The notes under the pieces were generated by a model, which was not told the DNA's origin, ran no database searches, and worked only from the letters and a program-made list of their open reading frames with translations. From NCBI GenBank assembly GCA_963922205.1, contig CAWUHX010000215.1, positions 434,001 to 498,000 of the forward strand: DNA of 64,000 bases. Direction: 5' to 3'. Both the position numbers and the translations under genes were made by a program. This DNA comes from Romanomermis culicivorax. Taxonomy: Eukaryota > Nematoda > Enoplea > Mermithida > Mermithidae. This document shows, piece by piece, positions 10,843-22,347 of the stretch. Positions within the stretch are counted from its first letter, which is position 1. Each line of letters starts with the position of its first letter.

Positions 10843-12218
10843 CAGGGTTGGCAAAGCTTTGGTTTTTTTGGTTTTCAAAAAAAAACAAAAAATTAGAAAA
10901 TCTCTGGTTTTTTGGTTTTTTCCAAAATCACTCGGAAACTGTTTTTTCACATTACTCGATCTTTTAGGCATATGTTGGTGTCTATCTAAATCAACAAAAC
11001 CATTAATTTAGTTGAACTGACTTCACTACAACGTGGAAAAAAGTCGTATTTTTATGATAGATTTCGTACACAAAAGATGCATATAAATCAATCGATATTT
11101 TATGTATCCATAATGCAAGCACAAATTTAGTACATAAGTCGAGTTTGCAATAGTTTTCTCACAAAAAAATTAGACGCATAGAGTGTATTATGATCCGACC
11201 ATACGGGATGACATCCATTAATCCATATCATCATCAAAATTTTATAAAATATGATTGATTCATTCTGAGTTTATTGTTACAGTAAGCTTTTTAATTTTCT
11301 TAGCTCGAAATTTCAAAATATAAATGAGACAACAATAATTATACAGATCAATTAAGCTTGATTGAACCCTATATGTTCGATATTTTCGATGATTGCACAC
11401 TGTGAGTTAACAGAGAGTAGAGCTTTTGAGTGGTTCGTTTTTATGTGACTTGACGTCGCTACTAAGTAGAAAAAAATCGTACGCAAAATATGTATAAATC
11501 AATCGATAGGCTATGTATCCATCATGCAAGCGAGACTAACATGTATAATAAAAACCATTTGCTATAGTTTATAGCTCGCAGACAGGTTTGAAAAACAAAA
11601 CTTTGGAAACATCTGAAATGTTCATGAGTGACTTTTAACTACAGTTTGTATGTAAACCTATCAATTTAAAACCCTCTCATCAAAAACGGTTGTATCATTT
11701 CAGCTTTCCTGTGCATATGCATTTATGTGATGCATTGATACAATTCTGTGGTGGATTTCTTACGAGTTTTGATTATGTTATGTACATTACATATTGAATA
11801 TTTCCCTTCCCTTCATTTGTCATTTTTCTAATTTTTTTTTGAATTTTCCCTTTACGTATCGCATGCTCTCTTCTATTTTTACTTCTCTTATGTTATTCAC
11901 TCATCGTTCCTTATGTACCCGCTATTACTGTATTTCTATTGTTATAATATGGATTTCCTACAGCATAAAGTAATAAGATTGATACTTCTAACTGCCATTC
12001 CAAGGCTCCCTAACTAGTCTAAGATGATAGAGGGAGCTTCCAGCAGTTTTTTGCATAGTTATTTCGATGTACCAAACATTCTAAAGAATTAAACCAGAAA
12101 AAACCACTAAAAAACCATAGAAAAACCAAAAAAACTATTAAAAAAACCATAAAAACCCAATAAAAAATCAAAAAACCAAAAAGTCGAAATTTCAAAGGTT
12201 TGGTTTTTTCCAACCCTG
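10843..12218. mobile_element. Non-autonomous hAT-like transposon, 1376 bp
   Basis: Terminal inverted repeats CAGGGTTGGCAAAGC... and ...CCAACCCTG have the CAGGG-type ends usual for hAT elements, and the flanks carry an 8-bp target duplication with one mismatch (TGCGTGCA at 10835-10842, TGTGTGCA at 12219-12226). Subterminal regions are rich in 'ggttttttggtttt' and its complement. No transposase frame is present; internal open frames are short and low-complexity. Confidence 0.85.
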
Positions 12219-12695
12219 TGTGTGCAGAAAAAACTCGGTTCTCAATCTAACTGAATGAACAGAGAAAGTTAATAATTCTATCCTTTTACCAGTCATTGAT
12301 AATCTCAAAGTCTGTTGCGATAATACAAGTATACTATTCGAATAGAATCCGCTCGCCTTCAAGACAAAGGAAAGTGGTTAATTAATATTGAACTCATTGA
12401 TTTTTTTTTAATTTTACGATTTCAGCCCCTAAAATGATCAAAAATCAAGAAAATTTAGCCTTGGACAATTCAAAAAATTTGGGCCGATTGGCACAAACGC
12501 TCAAAATTTTTTTTGATATTCCAAATTTTTTTGTGCTAAAAACCAAGTTTTGGCACAAAAAAAAACCACTGAATGAAATATACAAGAAAACTAATTTGCG
12601 CAGTATTTCGGATAAAATTAAGCAAGGTTATCGATTTTTGAGTGAGCAACCAAAAGATTATCTGTGCAACCATGGCCGTGCGCAAGGGGGAGGGC

Positions 12696-12719
12696 GGGGG
12701 GGGGCGGCCGCCCCCCCCC
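12696..12719. repeat. 24-bp perfect G/C palindrome
   Basis: Nine G, CGGCCG, nine C: an exact inverted repeat with a central GGCCGGCC-like core, in otherwise A+T-rich DNA. It sits just upstream of a U module copy. Confidence 0.9.
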
Positions 12720-12734
12720 CATTGAGGCAGTAAC

Positions 12735-12890
12735 TCTAAACCGAAAAGATGCGTTTTGGTGGACTTTAAAAGGTCAAAATCTCAAAATTTTCCGGCGCTT
12801 CGCGCCGGTCATGGGTATAATTATAACTATATTCTACCAGGCGCGGCCGTTAGCATATCTACTTCGACTTACTAATTAATGATCAACAGT
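12735..12890 (+). repeat. Module U, short copy
   Basis: Starts 'ccgaaaagatgcgttttggtgg', then 'tcaaaatctcaaaatttt' and a perfect 7-bp-stem GC hairpin CCGGCGCTTCGCGCCGG at 12792-12808, then 'ggcgcggccgttagcat'. Confidence 0.85.
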
Positions 12891-12954
12891 TTCTATCAAT
12901 CAAGTTAGCTCGTTTCATTTTCTAATCGTTTACAGTCAATCACTGTTTTTTTTC

Positions 12955-13930
12955 CCCAAATCGTGCTTTTTCGGGAAAAAAAATTCGGAAAGGGGAAAAA
13001 AATTTTGGGCTCTTTCCCCATTTGGGGAAGAAAATTTTGGGGATCGGATACAGAAAAGATGCATTTTGGTGCATTTTAGAAGGTCATAATCTCAAAATTT
13101 TCCGGCGCTTCGCGCCGATTATAACTTTAATAATCATTATTATGCATTACTAACCCCTGGCGCGGCTTTTAGCATGTCTACTTTCATTTATCATATAATC
13201 TATAATAGTTTTCATCATCTTGAACGTATTATCTCATGTTTTCATTGGTAATCTTCAATATTTTATCATGATATTTAATGAAGATTCGCATTTTTTCCTT
13301 TTGAGAAAGATCAATACGTCAAGTCTCTAAGCTTTTTGATGCAATTATTTCTTTTCTAACGTAAAATCAATTTAAATGCTTCATGGAAATATCTTTCGGA
13401 AATTTATACTCTGCTTACTCATATATTTTCGACCAAGAATGAGAGTTTACAAATAAATTATACTGGTTTTAAAATTTTTCGAGTAAAATTCTAGAAATTA
13501 CGGCTTTCGAACACAAAATTCAAATCTACTTCTTGAAATAAACGTTCGGAAATTGATTTTCTAGCGTCGCAGAATATCAATACCCAAAAAATTTTTCCGG
13601 CGCTTCGCGCCGGAAAGATTAACATCCCTTTTGGGTTCTCACTTGTCATCATAGAGGACTTAACCATCGATTTCTCATGTAATTCAAAGTCATTATGCTT
13701 TTGGGCTTGTAGATTAAACTTTGAACTCGAAAATTTTAATTTTTTTCCTCAATTTTGATGAATTAACGGGTCTAAAAACACCAGAAGGCTTGAAAAAGCC
13801 CAAAAACACGTAAATAAAGCGTCTGTGAGCATTTTTACGCGAAAAAAAACGACTTCGGGAAAATGGGGAAAAAAATTTTGATCCCTTTCCCCATTTGGGG
13901 AAAAGGCCCCGGGGGGGGGGAAACAGTGCA
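12955..13930 (+). repeat. Module U long copy, key word CCCC/GGGG
   Basis: Aligned with 7495-8110. 'cggaaaggggaaa', 'tttccccatttggggaaga' at the start and 'aaaatggggaaa', 'tttccccatttggggaaaa' at the end stand where the 7.5-kb copy has TGTGG/CCACA words. It carries GC hairpins at 13102-13117 and 13597-13613. No coding potential. Confidence 0.75.
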
Positions 13931-14339
13931 GTAGTCAATTATGTCGTCGAAAATAGAGATTTTTCATCAAGTCTCTCAATTTTTTCTCTCGATGATTGGA
14001 ATTTTTTGAACGTTTGCAATCTGAACTTTTGCGTTTATTGAAGGTGGAAATTGAAGACATTACTCTAGAACGCGATTTCAAAACATTTGTTCACGAATTA
14101 TCTGATGGAGAGATTTATTTTTCAGCGTTTTAGAATAACAAAAACCCGAAAATTTTTCCGGCGCTACGCGCCGGAATGGTAGGCAAATTACGCTTCATCA
14201 GTCTGATTATAATTCATTTCTCAACGTTATGAAAGTTCATTTTCCAGCGTTTTAGAAAGTGAAAATCAAAAAATTTTTCCGGCGCTCGGCGCCGGACCAT
14301 TCTATAGAACACCAATATATTATTCATGAGCTCATTTTG

Positions 14340-14620
14340 ACTAACATCCCAACCCCCCAAGTACAACCAAAATTTCTCCCCAAGTTGCACTGCAACCTGG
14401 CCTGTGCAAAAAAACCTGCTTGTACCAATTGGCACAATGTCCGTGCACAAAAAAAACGATGCTTCGCGGCGAGAAAATTATGCATTTTCAACCCCTAAAA
14501 TGACTAAAAATCAGGGAAATTCAGCCTTGGACCAGTCAAAAAATTTGTGCCAATTGGCACAATCGCTCAAATTTATTTGTGCCAAAAAACATGCTTTGAC
14601 ACAAAAAAAAACACTGCTCG
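14340..14620 (-). repeat. Palindrome cluster with words GTGCC and TTGCA
   Basis: Holds 'aagttgcactgcaac', 'taccaattggcacaa', and the exact 'ttgtgccaattggcacaa', with 'cctaaaatgactaaaaatcaggg' between, which also occurs at 12430-12450 in the same order. It marks the right edge of the repeat mosaic; sequence changes character after about 14640. Confidence 0.7.
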
Positions 14621-14799
14621 AGCAGTTTCCAGATTTGATTCGTTTTCATAGTATGTTCTCATATTCTATGAGCGTTGAAGAGCACATAACTACATACGAG
14701 CAGAATCGTAATAATGTCATACACGACGACAGCCAAAGGGTCATTTATACTCACTTTTCGATGGAGAGATCCATGCCATATTGATAAAAATACGGCCAT

Positions 14800-15756
14800 G
14801 TCACTGTGAGTGACATGCGGTGACCCCATTGAGTGGCTCACTTATATTCATCTTTGGGAACCTGAACCAGCTGGTACTGGCTATGGGAAGGCCTATAGGG
14901 TACTTTGGTGCTGTCGCTGGGTTCTGCTGTAGACTAATGGAAAATGCCGCCAGGTCAGGGGTGGCAATCCCTGGTCCCATTTAGTGTGAACGAAGGACAA
15001 GGTCACTCGTAGAATGACCTGATGTAGGGGATCCGATTGTAAACCTAAATCCCCTTTTTAGCCCTAATCCAAGAGATACAAGGGCTCCTCTGACCGAGGG
15101 GAATCTCAAGGGAAAACCGACTTAGGGAAGGGTTCCCCAAAATACACCCTCAACAACAATAATCCCCTGACAAGACTTACCTAGTCCAGTTCTCAAATAC
15201 AATTCGATGTGAGGGCAACGGGTCCCTGTTGATTCACTGGTATCGGTCAGCAGGAACAGGAGCAGTAACGATCTGGTTGATTCAGCGTGGCCCATGAGTT
15301 TGGGAGGTTGGAGGGTGACACTCAAACGTTTCACAGATGGGAAAGGCAGGGGTAACTAGGCACTAAGGGGCGAAGAGTATCCTTTCTATATACGGGCCGG
15401 GCGGCGAATGCACTGGATGCAGTGAATATGTAAATTCAGCATGGAAATGCAAGTCAAAAGCAAATATTCAAGTTTATTATAAAAATAAGAGGATGGTGGA
15501 TGCAGATTAAGTATAAAGTCGGATGTGAGCTAAAAACCCAGAGAATGAGCAAAAGAGCGTAAAACTAACAAAACAGGCCCTTTTAAGGACTTCGTAGGCC
15601 TACAGTATGACCTGGGCGGAGCTGAGGAAGCCGAAACTAACCTCTGCAGCGAAAATCAGTGCAGAAGATGCCCATGGTCACATAGACATTTTCCAGTTCG
15701 AATAGGTTAAGCATTGGGGTGAGTTTCACTCCGATGCTAAACATATGAATGTCTTT
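14800..15756 (-). repeat. Element B 3' LTR region, outer part
   Basis: In reverse complement, 15380-15756 follows C's LTR sequence at about 63450-63800: 'catatg.ttagcat', 'ccccaatgct', 'ggcatcttctgca', 'gtccttaaaagg', 'ctgcatccaccatcc'-type words. It joins directly to 32582 once the Polinton and one target copy are removed. Sequence 14640-15370 has no counterpart that I can align in C, so the exact end is unknown. Open frames here are not regarded as genes. Confidence 0.7.
15751..15756. repeat. Target site duplication of the Polinton (GTCTTT)
   Basis: The same six bases follow the right terminus at 32576-32581. In element C the homologous LTR site reads uninterrupted. Confidence 0.95.
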
Positions 15757-17123
15757 AGTAGTAAGTATGGACCCTCTGAATGATATTTGACGTCATCCCA
15801 TTAGGGTCGTCGAATTCACCAGAGAAGTCCAAGGAAAATAAAAAGTGATCGCACCCGGATTCGAACCTTGGTCGTTCTGTTGGTAGTCGGGGATGTTGCC
15901 ACTGATCAACGATCTCGATGAAATGGTTGGGTAAAAGGCTGTATATAAAAGCAAAAGCTGTACGTGTGTAGTAAATTTTTTCCTATTGTGGGTGTACAAA
16001 TGTCCAATTTTTTTTGTAACCTGCGAGACATGTTTTATTTCAATTCATTTACACCAACATACAAAATCATAAGGAAAACATTCAATGTTTTATCACTAAT
16101 ATGTGGAGTATATCCTCAAGACTTCTCAATTGACAGGACAGCTGGTGAATTTCATATTGCATGAATTGTAGGGTTGATTCAATATCTAGATTGCAAAGAA
16201 AATGTCAGGTCAGAAATATGAAGAAAACAATGTACATACTTGTAGGAAGCACTCTGTTGTGGTTGACATTATTGTGGGCTGTATCATATATCGAGCAATA
16301 CTCTGAAGACATTGAATATAATAGACACAAATAAATGCATCAAGCAATCATTACCTTTAGGGGATCTTTTTTTTCATTGTGCACACCTCAACCTCAGCAC
16401 CAACTGACAATACATTATTAGTAATGCCATACTGGCTGGTAGTTACCTTAAAGGTGGGTATATCTATTAGAGGAGTATCGATTAATCAATTTTCATGTAG
16501 GCGAAAAGTAATTGGGGAAATTAAATGTAGAGTACAACAATAAAACTTGAAAAAGATAAAGTTTCCTGCTCAGCACTTGCTGCTATACCATGGAGTTTGA
16601 GACTAGCAGGGTTACTTAAAAAGTAATTACCTCAACAAAAACAGCGGGCTCTGGAACTGCTAGGGGACAAGCTGGAGTCATATTGTGCTTTTGAACGATT
16701 GGAGATTTTCTGTCCCTATGAAATGATAGTCAATCGGGAAGTATAGAAGCATAACAAAAATAGCATCAGTCATAGCCTTCAAACATTATGATCTACAGTA
16801 TGCTTCAAAATATGAATGCTATACAGGATTGACAGAAACAAATTATTTACTCAGCAAGACTGCATGCATGAATATTCTTCCTGGTTTTACCATCCAGTGT
16901 GATAAAAAAAATATATATATATATATATAAATCGGTTGATCTGAATGTTTTATATTTTGCTGGATAATTTTATAACCAGGCTCTAATATTGTCAATTTAT
17001 TCTCATGGAATTTTCGTTGGGATCTGCTATTCACGTTTTGGTGTCCAAGTTCAACGAGTATCCCAGCATTGGACTCCTTAATTGCATGGTAAAAAATGGC
17101 CGTGTCATACCTATGAAAGAAGG
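15757..17123 (+). repeat. Polinton left terminal inverted repeat
   Basis: Reverse complement of 31210-32575 with few differences: for example one base at 15779, a 1-bp length change in the TA microsatellite near 16910-16930, and a few substitutions close to the inner edge after 17045. It contains a tRNA-like segment (15845-15916, minus) and the first codons of the minus-strand gene of the right end, here read on the plus strand. Homology fades after 'gaaagaaggtg' near 17123. Confidence 0.95.
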
Positions 17124-17169
17124 TGACAGTTACAGAGAAGTGTTTGCCTACTCATCACAGAGATTGTAG
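17005..17169 (+). pseudogene. Truncated copy of the TIR-borne PC4-like gene
   Basis: The first about 40 codons match the start of the minus-strand gene at 31328 because both lie in the inverted repeats; the frame then leaves homology and stops after 54 residues. It keeps the same start codon and upstream sequence, so if the TIR carries a promoter, transcription would also run inward toward PolB from this end. I regard it as a by-product of the TIR rather than a separate functional gene. Confidence 0.75.
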
Positions 17170-17311
17170 CATGATGATATTTTTCGTTGCTAAATTTATC
17201 AACAGAATCAACAGAAACAATGCTTCACAGCTCCATAAAAGGAACATTACTAGTGAAATACTTTGATTATTATTTTCTGTGTTTCTTGCTACAACACTGA
17301 AACCCATAGTT

Positions 17312-20300
17312 ATGGACCATCAGAATTCCAATGATTCCTACTGTATCAGTATTGATGTTGATGAGAATGCCATGGATTGGACCCACACAGAAAATGGAAC
17401 TGAAGTGCCGGTATTATCTACTGGTGGTAAGAATGTTCTCCCACACTCCTACTAAATTTCAAGAGTAAATGTTATAGGAAGCATCATTTCACCCAACGAA
17501 AATTGTTGCAGCTGCATTCTGGAGGATGTATCCTTATCTGGGATGGAGGAGGGAGAGTTGAGTGATGAAGAAGAAGAAAGAGAAGAAAGATGCAAGGATC
17601 AAGATTTAATTTTTGAAGACATATCTTCAGAAGAAGAAGAAGAAGAACAACAACAACAACAACAGCAACAAAATAACCAAGATCAGGGTAGCGGGTATGA
17701 TGATGATGATATTGAGGTTGTTGATGAGTGGTATGAAGACGATCAGATAGGTGGCGGTCTCGACCAGCAATCGGGTGGATCATTTGATGCATCGGAATTT
17801 TATCATATAGGCGAACCGGTAGTGCAGAGAGTAAGGAGGTTCGGAACACAAGGCGAGGCGAGACAATTCTACTCGCGCAATCTCGAAAATTGCCAAAATT
17901 TATATGAACATATAGATGAAATCTTTGATCACGCCCTGCAGCAAATACTTGGGGCAACTTCGCCAGATGCTCTTGTTGGTGCAACCTATTTTCATCCTAA
18001 CCTAAATGAGCCAATTTATGTGCATTTTCGTCCACGAAAAAATATGACTGGTCAAGTTATTGTTGAGCAATTTGAGCGTGTTTTGCAGTCAAACAAAGAA
18101 ATCAATCTCGAAGACCCTGAGGCAGTGATTCGTATTGTTACTGTCACAGCGCCATCAGGCTCAGGCAATCACAATAAACAAAAATACTTTGTTCATCATG
18201 ATTCACTAAATAGAGGGCACGGTGGTTGTTTCATCACCATAAATAACAAGGATGATAACCTGTGCCTCGCAAGGGCTGTTGTTGTTGCAATTGCAATGCT
18301 AAATAAGCACAATCCAGAATATCAGTGGAACACCATTCGCACAAAAAATCCTCATCCTCGTTCTCTTCAAACTAGAAAAGCTCATGAGCTGATGGTTCGA
18401 GCCGGACTACAGAACCACAAAGGACCTTGTGGTATTCAAGAGTTGAATATGATACAAGACATAATACCCGAGTATAGGATCAAAGTTTTTAGCAAGGATG
18501 CTTATTGTGCCATGATATTTGAAGGTATTTATAATCTTAAATTTTGCTAAATTAAAAAAGAAAGATTTTTTCCTCTTTTAAGGTAAAAACACTGATGCTG
18601 AAAAAGTCATCCACCTATACCACCATGATGATCATTTTACCGTTATCACATCGATGGCTGCATTTTTCATGCGTGGTTATTGGTGCGCAGATTGCAATGT
18701 AGCGTATAATGATAGGACAACTCATCGATGCATCAACAAGTGTTCATCGTGTTATCATCGACCCCCATGCAAGGAAGGAAGAATTTCCCATTGTAATGGG
18801 TGTAATCGTTTCTTTAGAAATGAATGTTGCTATCAGAATCATCTGCGCAAGTATAGGCAAGGATATCAGGGTCCTAGTACGAGCTCTACAGTACAGACTG
18901 TTGACCAGTCTGGTACTGGTATTGGAGTGTCAATTTGCGACAGGATTAAAAAATGTGAAAAATGCCGAAAACAAGTCAGCCAGGCACACATACATAAGCA
19001 TAAATGTGGCTACTTCAAGTGTCGTACATGTAATGAGGAGGTGCTCCAAGAAGGTAATTTGCAAGAATAGAATGCGATGATCATTCCTGCAATTCACTTT
19101 ATATTTCAGGCCACTTATGCTATATGAAAAATGTTGATCAAGAAAATGAAGACGATGATGGTGGTAACAACAGTGATCATGCTGATGATGCTGAAGATGA
19201 TGAATATGAGAGTAGTGCTGTCGAGATTGCACGAACCAGTAACAACAGGGGAAATGATGTTGAAACTATACCACGGTTTGTCTTTTTTGACTTTGAGACA
19301 ACACAAGAGAGGGTTGTCCGGGAAACCAAGTTGGGGCAGGAGCTATTGCACCTGCCAAATTTGTGTATTGCTCATACCATTTGTGATGACTGCAGAGACC
19401 GAGACTTTGAAGCTCAGTGTGGAAGATGTGGACCATCAAAGCAAATCTTCAAGGGTGAAGACTGCATTAAAAACTTTTGCCAGTTTTTGTTTAACCCCAA
19501 AATGAAAAACACAATTGCTATTGCTCATAATGCAAAAGGATTTGATGCACACTTCATCTTGCAATACCTGTATAGTGAAGGCATTGCTCCCAAAGTTGTG
19601 ACTAAAGGTGAGCCACATTAGAAAGTATAATTACAGTGTTTGAGAGTAGTATATTTTATAGGATTGCAGATAATTTCCTTGTCAGTTGGCAGTATAAAGA
19701 TAATTGATTCCTTCAATTTTTTGCCAATGGCATTGTCTGCACTACCCAAAGCTTTCGGAATAGAGGAATCTGCCAAAGGATTTTTTCCCCATTTATTTAA
19801 TAAGTTGGAAAATTGGAACTATGTTGGTTCATGGCCTGAGGCATTCTACTATGCTCCATCTGGTATGAAACCCATTGCCTATGGCAACTTTACACAGTGG
19901 TACAAGAACCAAATTGGGAAGGTAAGAGCATTTTTACATTTTATTAAAGTATTAAAACAACATGTTGTATTTTATGAAGGTATTCAACTTCCAAGAAGAA
20001 TTAATAAAGTATTGCGATAGCGATGTTGATGTTTTGCTGAAAGCCAGTATGAAATTCAGAGATCTCTTTATGATGGAGACCACTGTGGATCCATTTGCAA
20101 AATCACTAACAATAGCTGGTGCATGTAATCGTGTATTTAGAAAGTTATTTTTGAAACCAAAAACTATAGGTCTCATACCCCAAAATGGATATCGCGGCAG
20201 AGATGTACAGTCTGCTAAAGCTATTGTGTGGTTGACATGGCTAAGTAAAAAGAATAATATCAATATTCAACATGCAAATAATGGTAGAGAAGTACGCATT

Positions 20301-22268
20301 GGGCCCTATAGAGTTGATGGTAAATGCGGCGACGTGGTCTATGAGTTTTATGGGTGCTACTGGCATGGGTGTCCAAAGTGCATTCTTGATCGAAACAAGA
20401 TAATTGCTGATGGTAGGATGAATGCACGGGAGGCCTACTTGCACACAGTAGAGCGAAAATATTATCTTATTCCTGAGCATGGGCTTCAAGTTGTAGAGCT
20501 TTGGGAGTGCGAACTTGCGGACATGCTACAGAAAGATGCAAATATGAAGAAACTGTTTGCTTTATGTACTAGATTCTTCGAACCATTGAATCCACGACAT
20601 GGTAAGATGGCAAAAAAAATTATTACAATATGATGCATAATCTTCAAATATTTTTAAGCATTTTATGGTGGCCGTACAAATGCTGTAAAATTGTACCATA
20701 AAGTCAAACAGAATGAGCAGATACGGTACGTTGATGTATGTAGCTTGTACCCATACACTAACAAATATGGAACGTATCCTATTGGTCATCCAAAAATAAT
20801 TACTGATGAATTTGAGCCCATTACAAAAGAGAACAAACCGTATGAAGGTCTTGTTAAATGCTTTGTGGTGCCTCCAAAAAACCTCTACCATCCTGTTTTG
20901 CCATTCCGACATGGTGGTAAATTACTGTTTCCACTTTGCGAAAAATGTACAAGAGATCAGAGGACTGAATCATGTAATCATGATGAATGCGAAAGGGCTC
21001 TGTGTGGCACCTGGGTGACATGCGAATTGTATAAGGCAGTAGATGTTGGATACAAAGTAAGTCCAATCCATTTTCAATTTGTTTTCCTTCCACTTATATC
21101 CATTTTCTCAGGTGACCAATATTTTGGAAGTCTGGCACTATGAAAATGTTTCGAGATATGACCCACAAGCTGGAAATGATGGACTTTTTGGCCAATATGT
21201 TAATTCATTCATGAAATTGAAAATGGTAAATACCTTGTATTCTTTCAAGGCACATGGGTTTTTAATTTCATTCTTTGAAATCTACAGGAAGCTGAGGGAT
21301 GGCCTTCTCAATGCACTGACCAGGAGAGCCGGGACCAATATCTGCGTGAAGTAGAATTACGTGAAGGTATAGAGCTGGATCGATCAAAAATTGCAAAAAA
21401 TTCAGGGAAGCGAGCATTGGCTAAACTTATGTTGAATTCATTCTGGGGAAAAGTATGTTTTTTGTTTGTTTTTTTTAGTATCGAAGGAGTGGTGAAATGT
21501 TTTAGTAGGATAAATAGGCTTGCTTTTTTATAGTTTGGTCAACGAAATAATCAGATCAAAACAACATATTTTACGGATCCAAAGGAATATTTCAGCTTGG
21601 TATTTGATAGTTCAACTGTTGTACATAGCATTACGATCATCAGTGACCATCTGGTGTCAGTCACTCATGCCCAAGTCGATGACCTAGCTGAAATATTACC
21701 CTATACCAATCCAGTTATTGCCGCATACACAACTGCCCAGGCACGCTTGACCTTATACTCATACCTAGAAAAATTGGGTGAGAGAGTGCTCTACTTCGAC
21801 ACAGATAGTGTCATCTACCTGGACCACCCTCAGATTCATGATGAATACAAAGTACCAATTGGTTGGTCTTTGGGAGAAATGACCAATGAATTGCAGGAGT
21901 ATGGCCCTACTGCCTTCATTTCTGAATTTGTGAGTGGTGGTCCAAAAAACTATGCATATGTTGTTTCCCGCTCTATCGACAATAAGAAGTCAATGGTCAC
22001 CAAAGTACGTGGAATAACACTCACAAAAATGGCCAGCCGGCAGGTCAATTTCCACAGCTTGAAGAATATGGTCCATTTATTTGTCAAAGGGAGAGCTCGA
22101 CAAGAGATAGATGTAGTTTCACATCGTATTGGAAGGAAACGTGAGGGACATAAAATCATCACGCATACAGTATCAAAAAAATTCCGTGTAGTCTACGACA
22201 AACGGATTTTATTGAAAAACTTTGATACTGTACCATATGGATGGCAGTTTACGGCAGAAAATGTATAA
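17312..22268 (+). CDS. polB: Protein-primed family B DNA polymerase of the Polinton, 10 exons
   Basis: Exons 17312-17426, 17478-18524, 18583-19053, 19110-19607, 19662-19921, 19980-20601, 20659-21056, 21112-21225, 21288-21452, 21534-22268; they sum to 4425 nt, giving 1474 residues, with GT..AG introns of 51-81 nt that keep frame. It replicates the element by protein priming. Visible: acidic low-complexity segment (about 61-110), a 'DNLCLARAVVVA' region usual in this family, a Cys/His-rich region (about 418-543), exonuclease motifs FFDFETT (about 603), AHNAKGFDAHF (about 685) and YCDSDVDVL (about 808), YGCYWHGCPKC (about 919), polymerase motifs VDVCSLYP (about 1029), KLMLNSFWGKFG (about 1220) and YFDTDSV (about 1316). 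The first exon is inferred from frame and splice sites; translation could instead start at 17543. All catalytic residues are present. Confidence 0.93.
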
Positions 22269-22347
22269 ATATTGTGCATTTGTATTTTATTCCTTCATTT
22301 GTTACTATTGTCATTATCTGGTAGTATAGAGAATAAACACCAGTAAC

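Larger units (their letters stand above)
793..14295. repeat. Dispersed GC hairpin family (about 14 copies)
   Basis: Short hairpins (C)CGGCGC-NNN-GCGCCG(G) at 793-805 (degenerate), 2703-2715, 5144-5160, 6604-6616, 6781-6793, 8318-8334, 8749-8763, 9504-9518 (degenerate), 10669-10681, 12792-12808, 13102-13117, 13597-13613, 14158-14174 and 14279-14295. The stem is 5-7 bp. Loop triplets vary (TTC, CGA, TTA, TTT, TAC, CAA, TCG), and nearly every copy abuts AAAATTTT. They are embedded in U and V modules and in other repeats. Confidence 0.85.
1..14640. other. Non-coding repeat mosaic, no gene recognised
   Basis: A+T-rich sequence in which no open frame gives a recognisable protein; the open frames present (up to about 136 codons) overlap repeats on both strands and have low-complexity Phe/Lys-rich translations. 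The stretch is assembled from diverged copies of at least two long modules (U and V, annotated separately), an inverted pair, direct repeats, two inserted DNA transposons, and many short palindromes. Parts not assigned below (for example 1046-1924, 6140-6600, 6800-7230, 13950-14150) hold only A+T-rich sequence with scattered AAAATTTT-flanked palindromes. Confidence 0.75.

Noticed and set aside
12434-12733. 99-codon plus frame
   Set aside because: Runs through palindromic repeat words and a poly-G/C palindrome; repeat translation.
15845-15916. Functional tRNA gene in the Polinton TIR
   Set aside because: Anticodon stem does not pair and the T-arm has two mismatches; kept only as a tRNA-like segment.
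16843-17034. 63-codon frame in the left TIR (same frame at 31299-31490)
   Set aside because: Includes a TA microsatellite (YIYIYIYI) and lies antisense to the start of the PC4-like gene; shadow.
17484-17984. 166-codon minus-strand open frame with poly-His/poly-Leu runs
   Set aside because: It is the complement of the acidic, Glu/Gln-rich start of the PolB gene; low-complexity shadow, no family.
19640-20020. Separate small genes in the 18.6-21.4 kb open frames
   Set aside because: Each ends at a GT donor or starts after an AG acceptor and joins in frame; they are exons of PolB.
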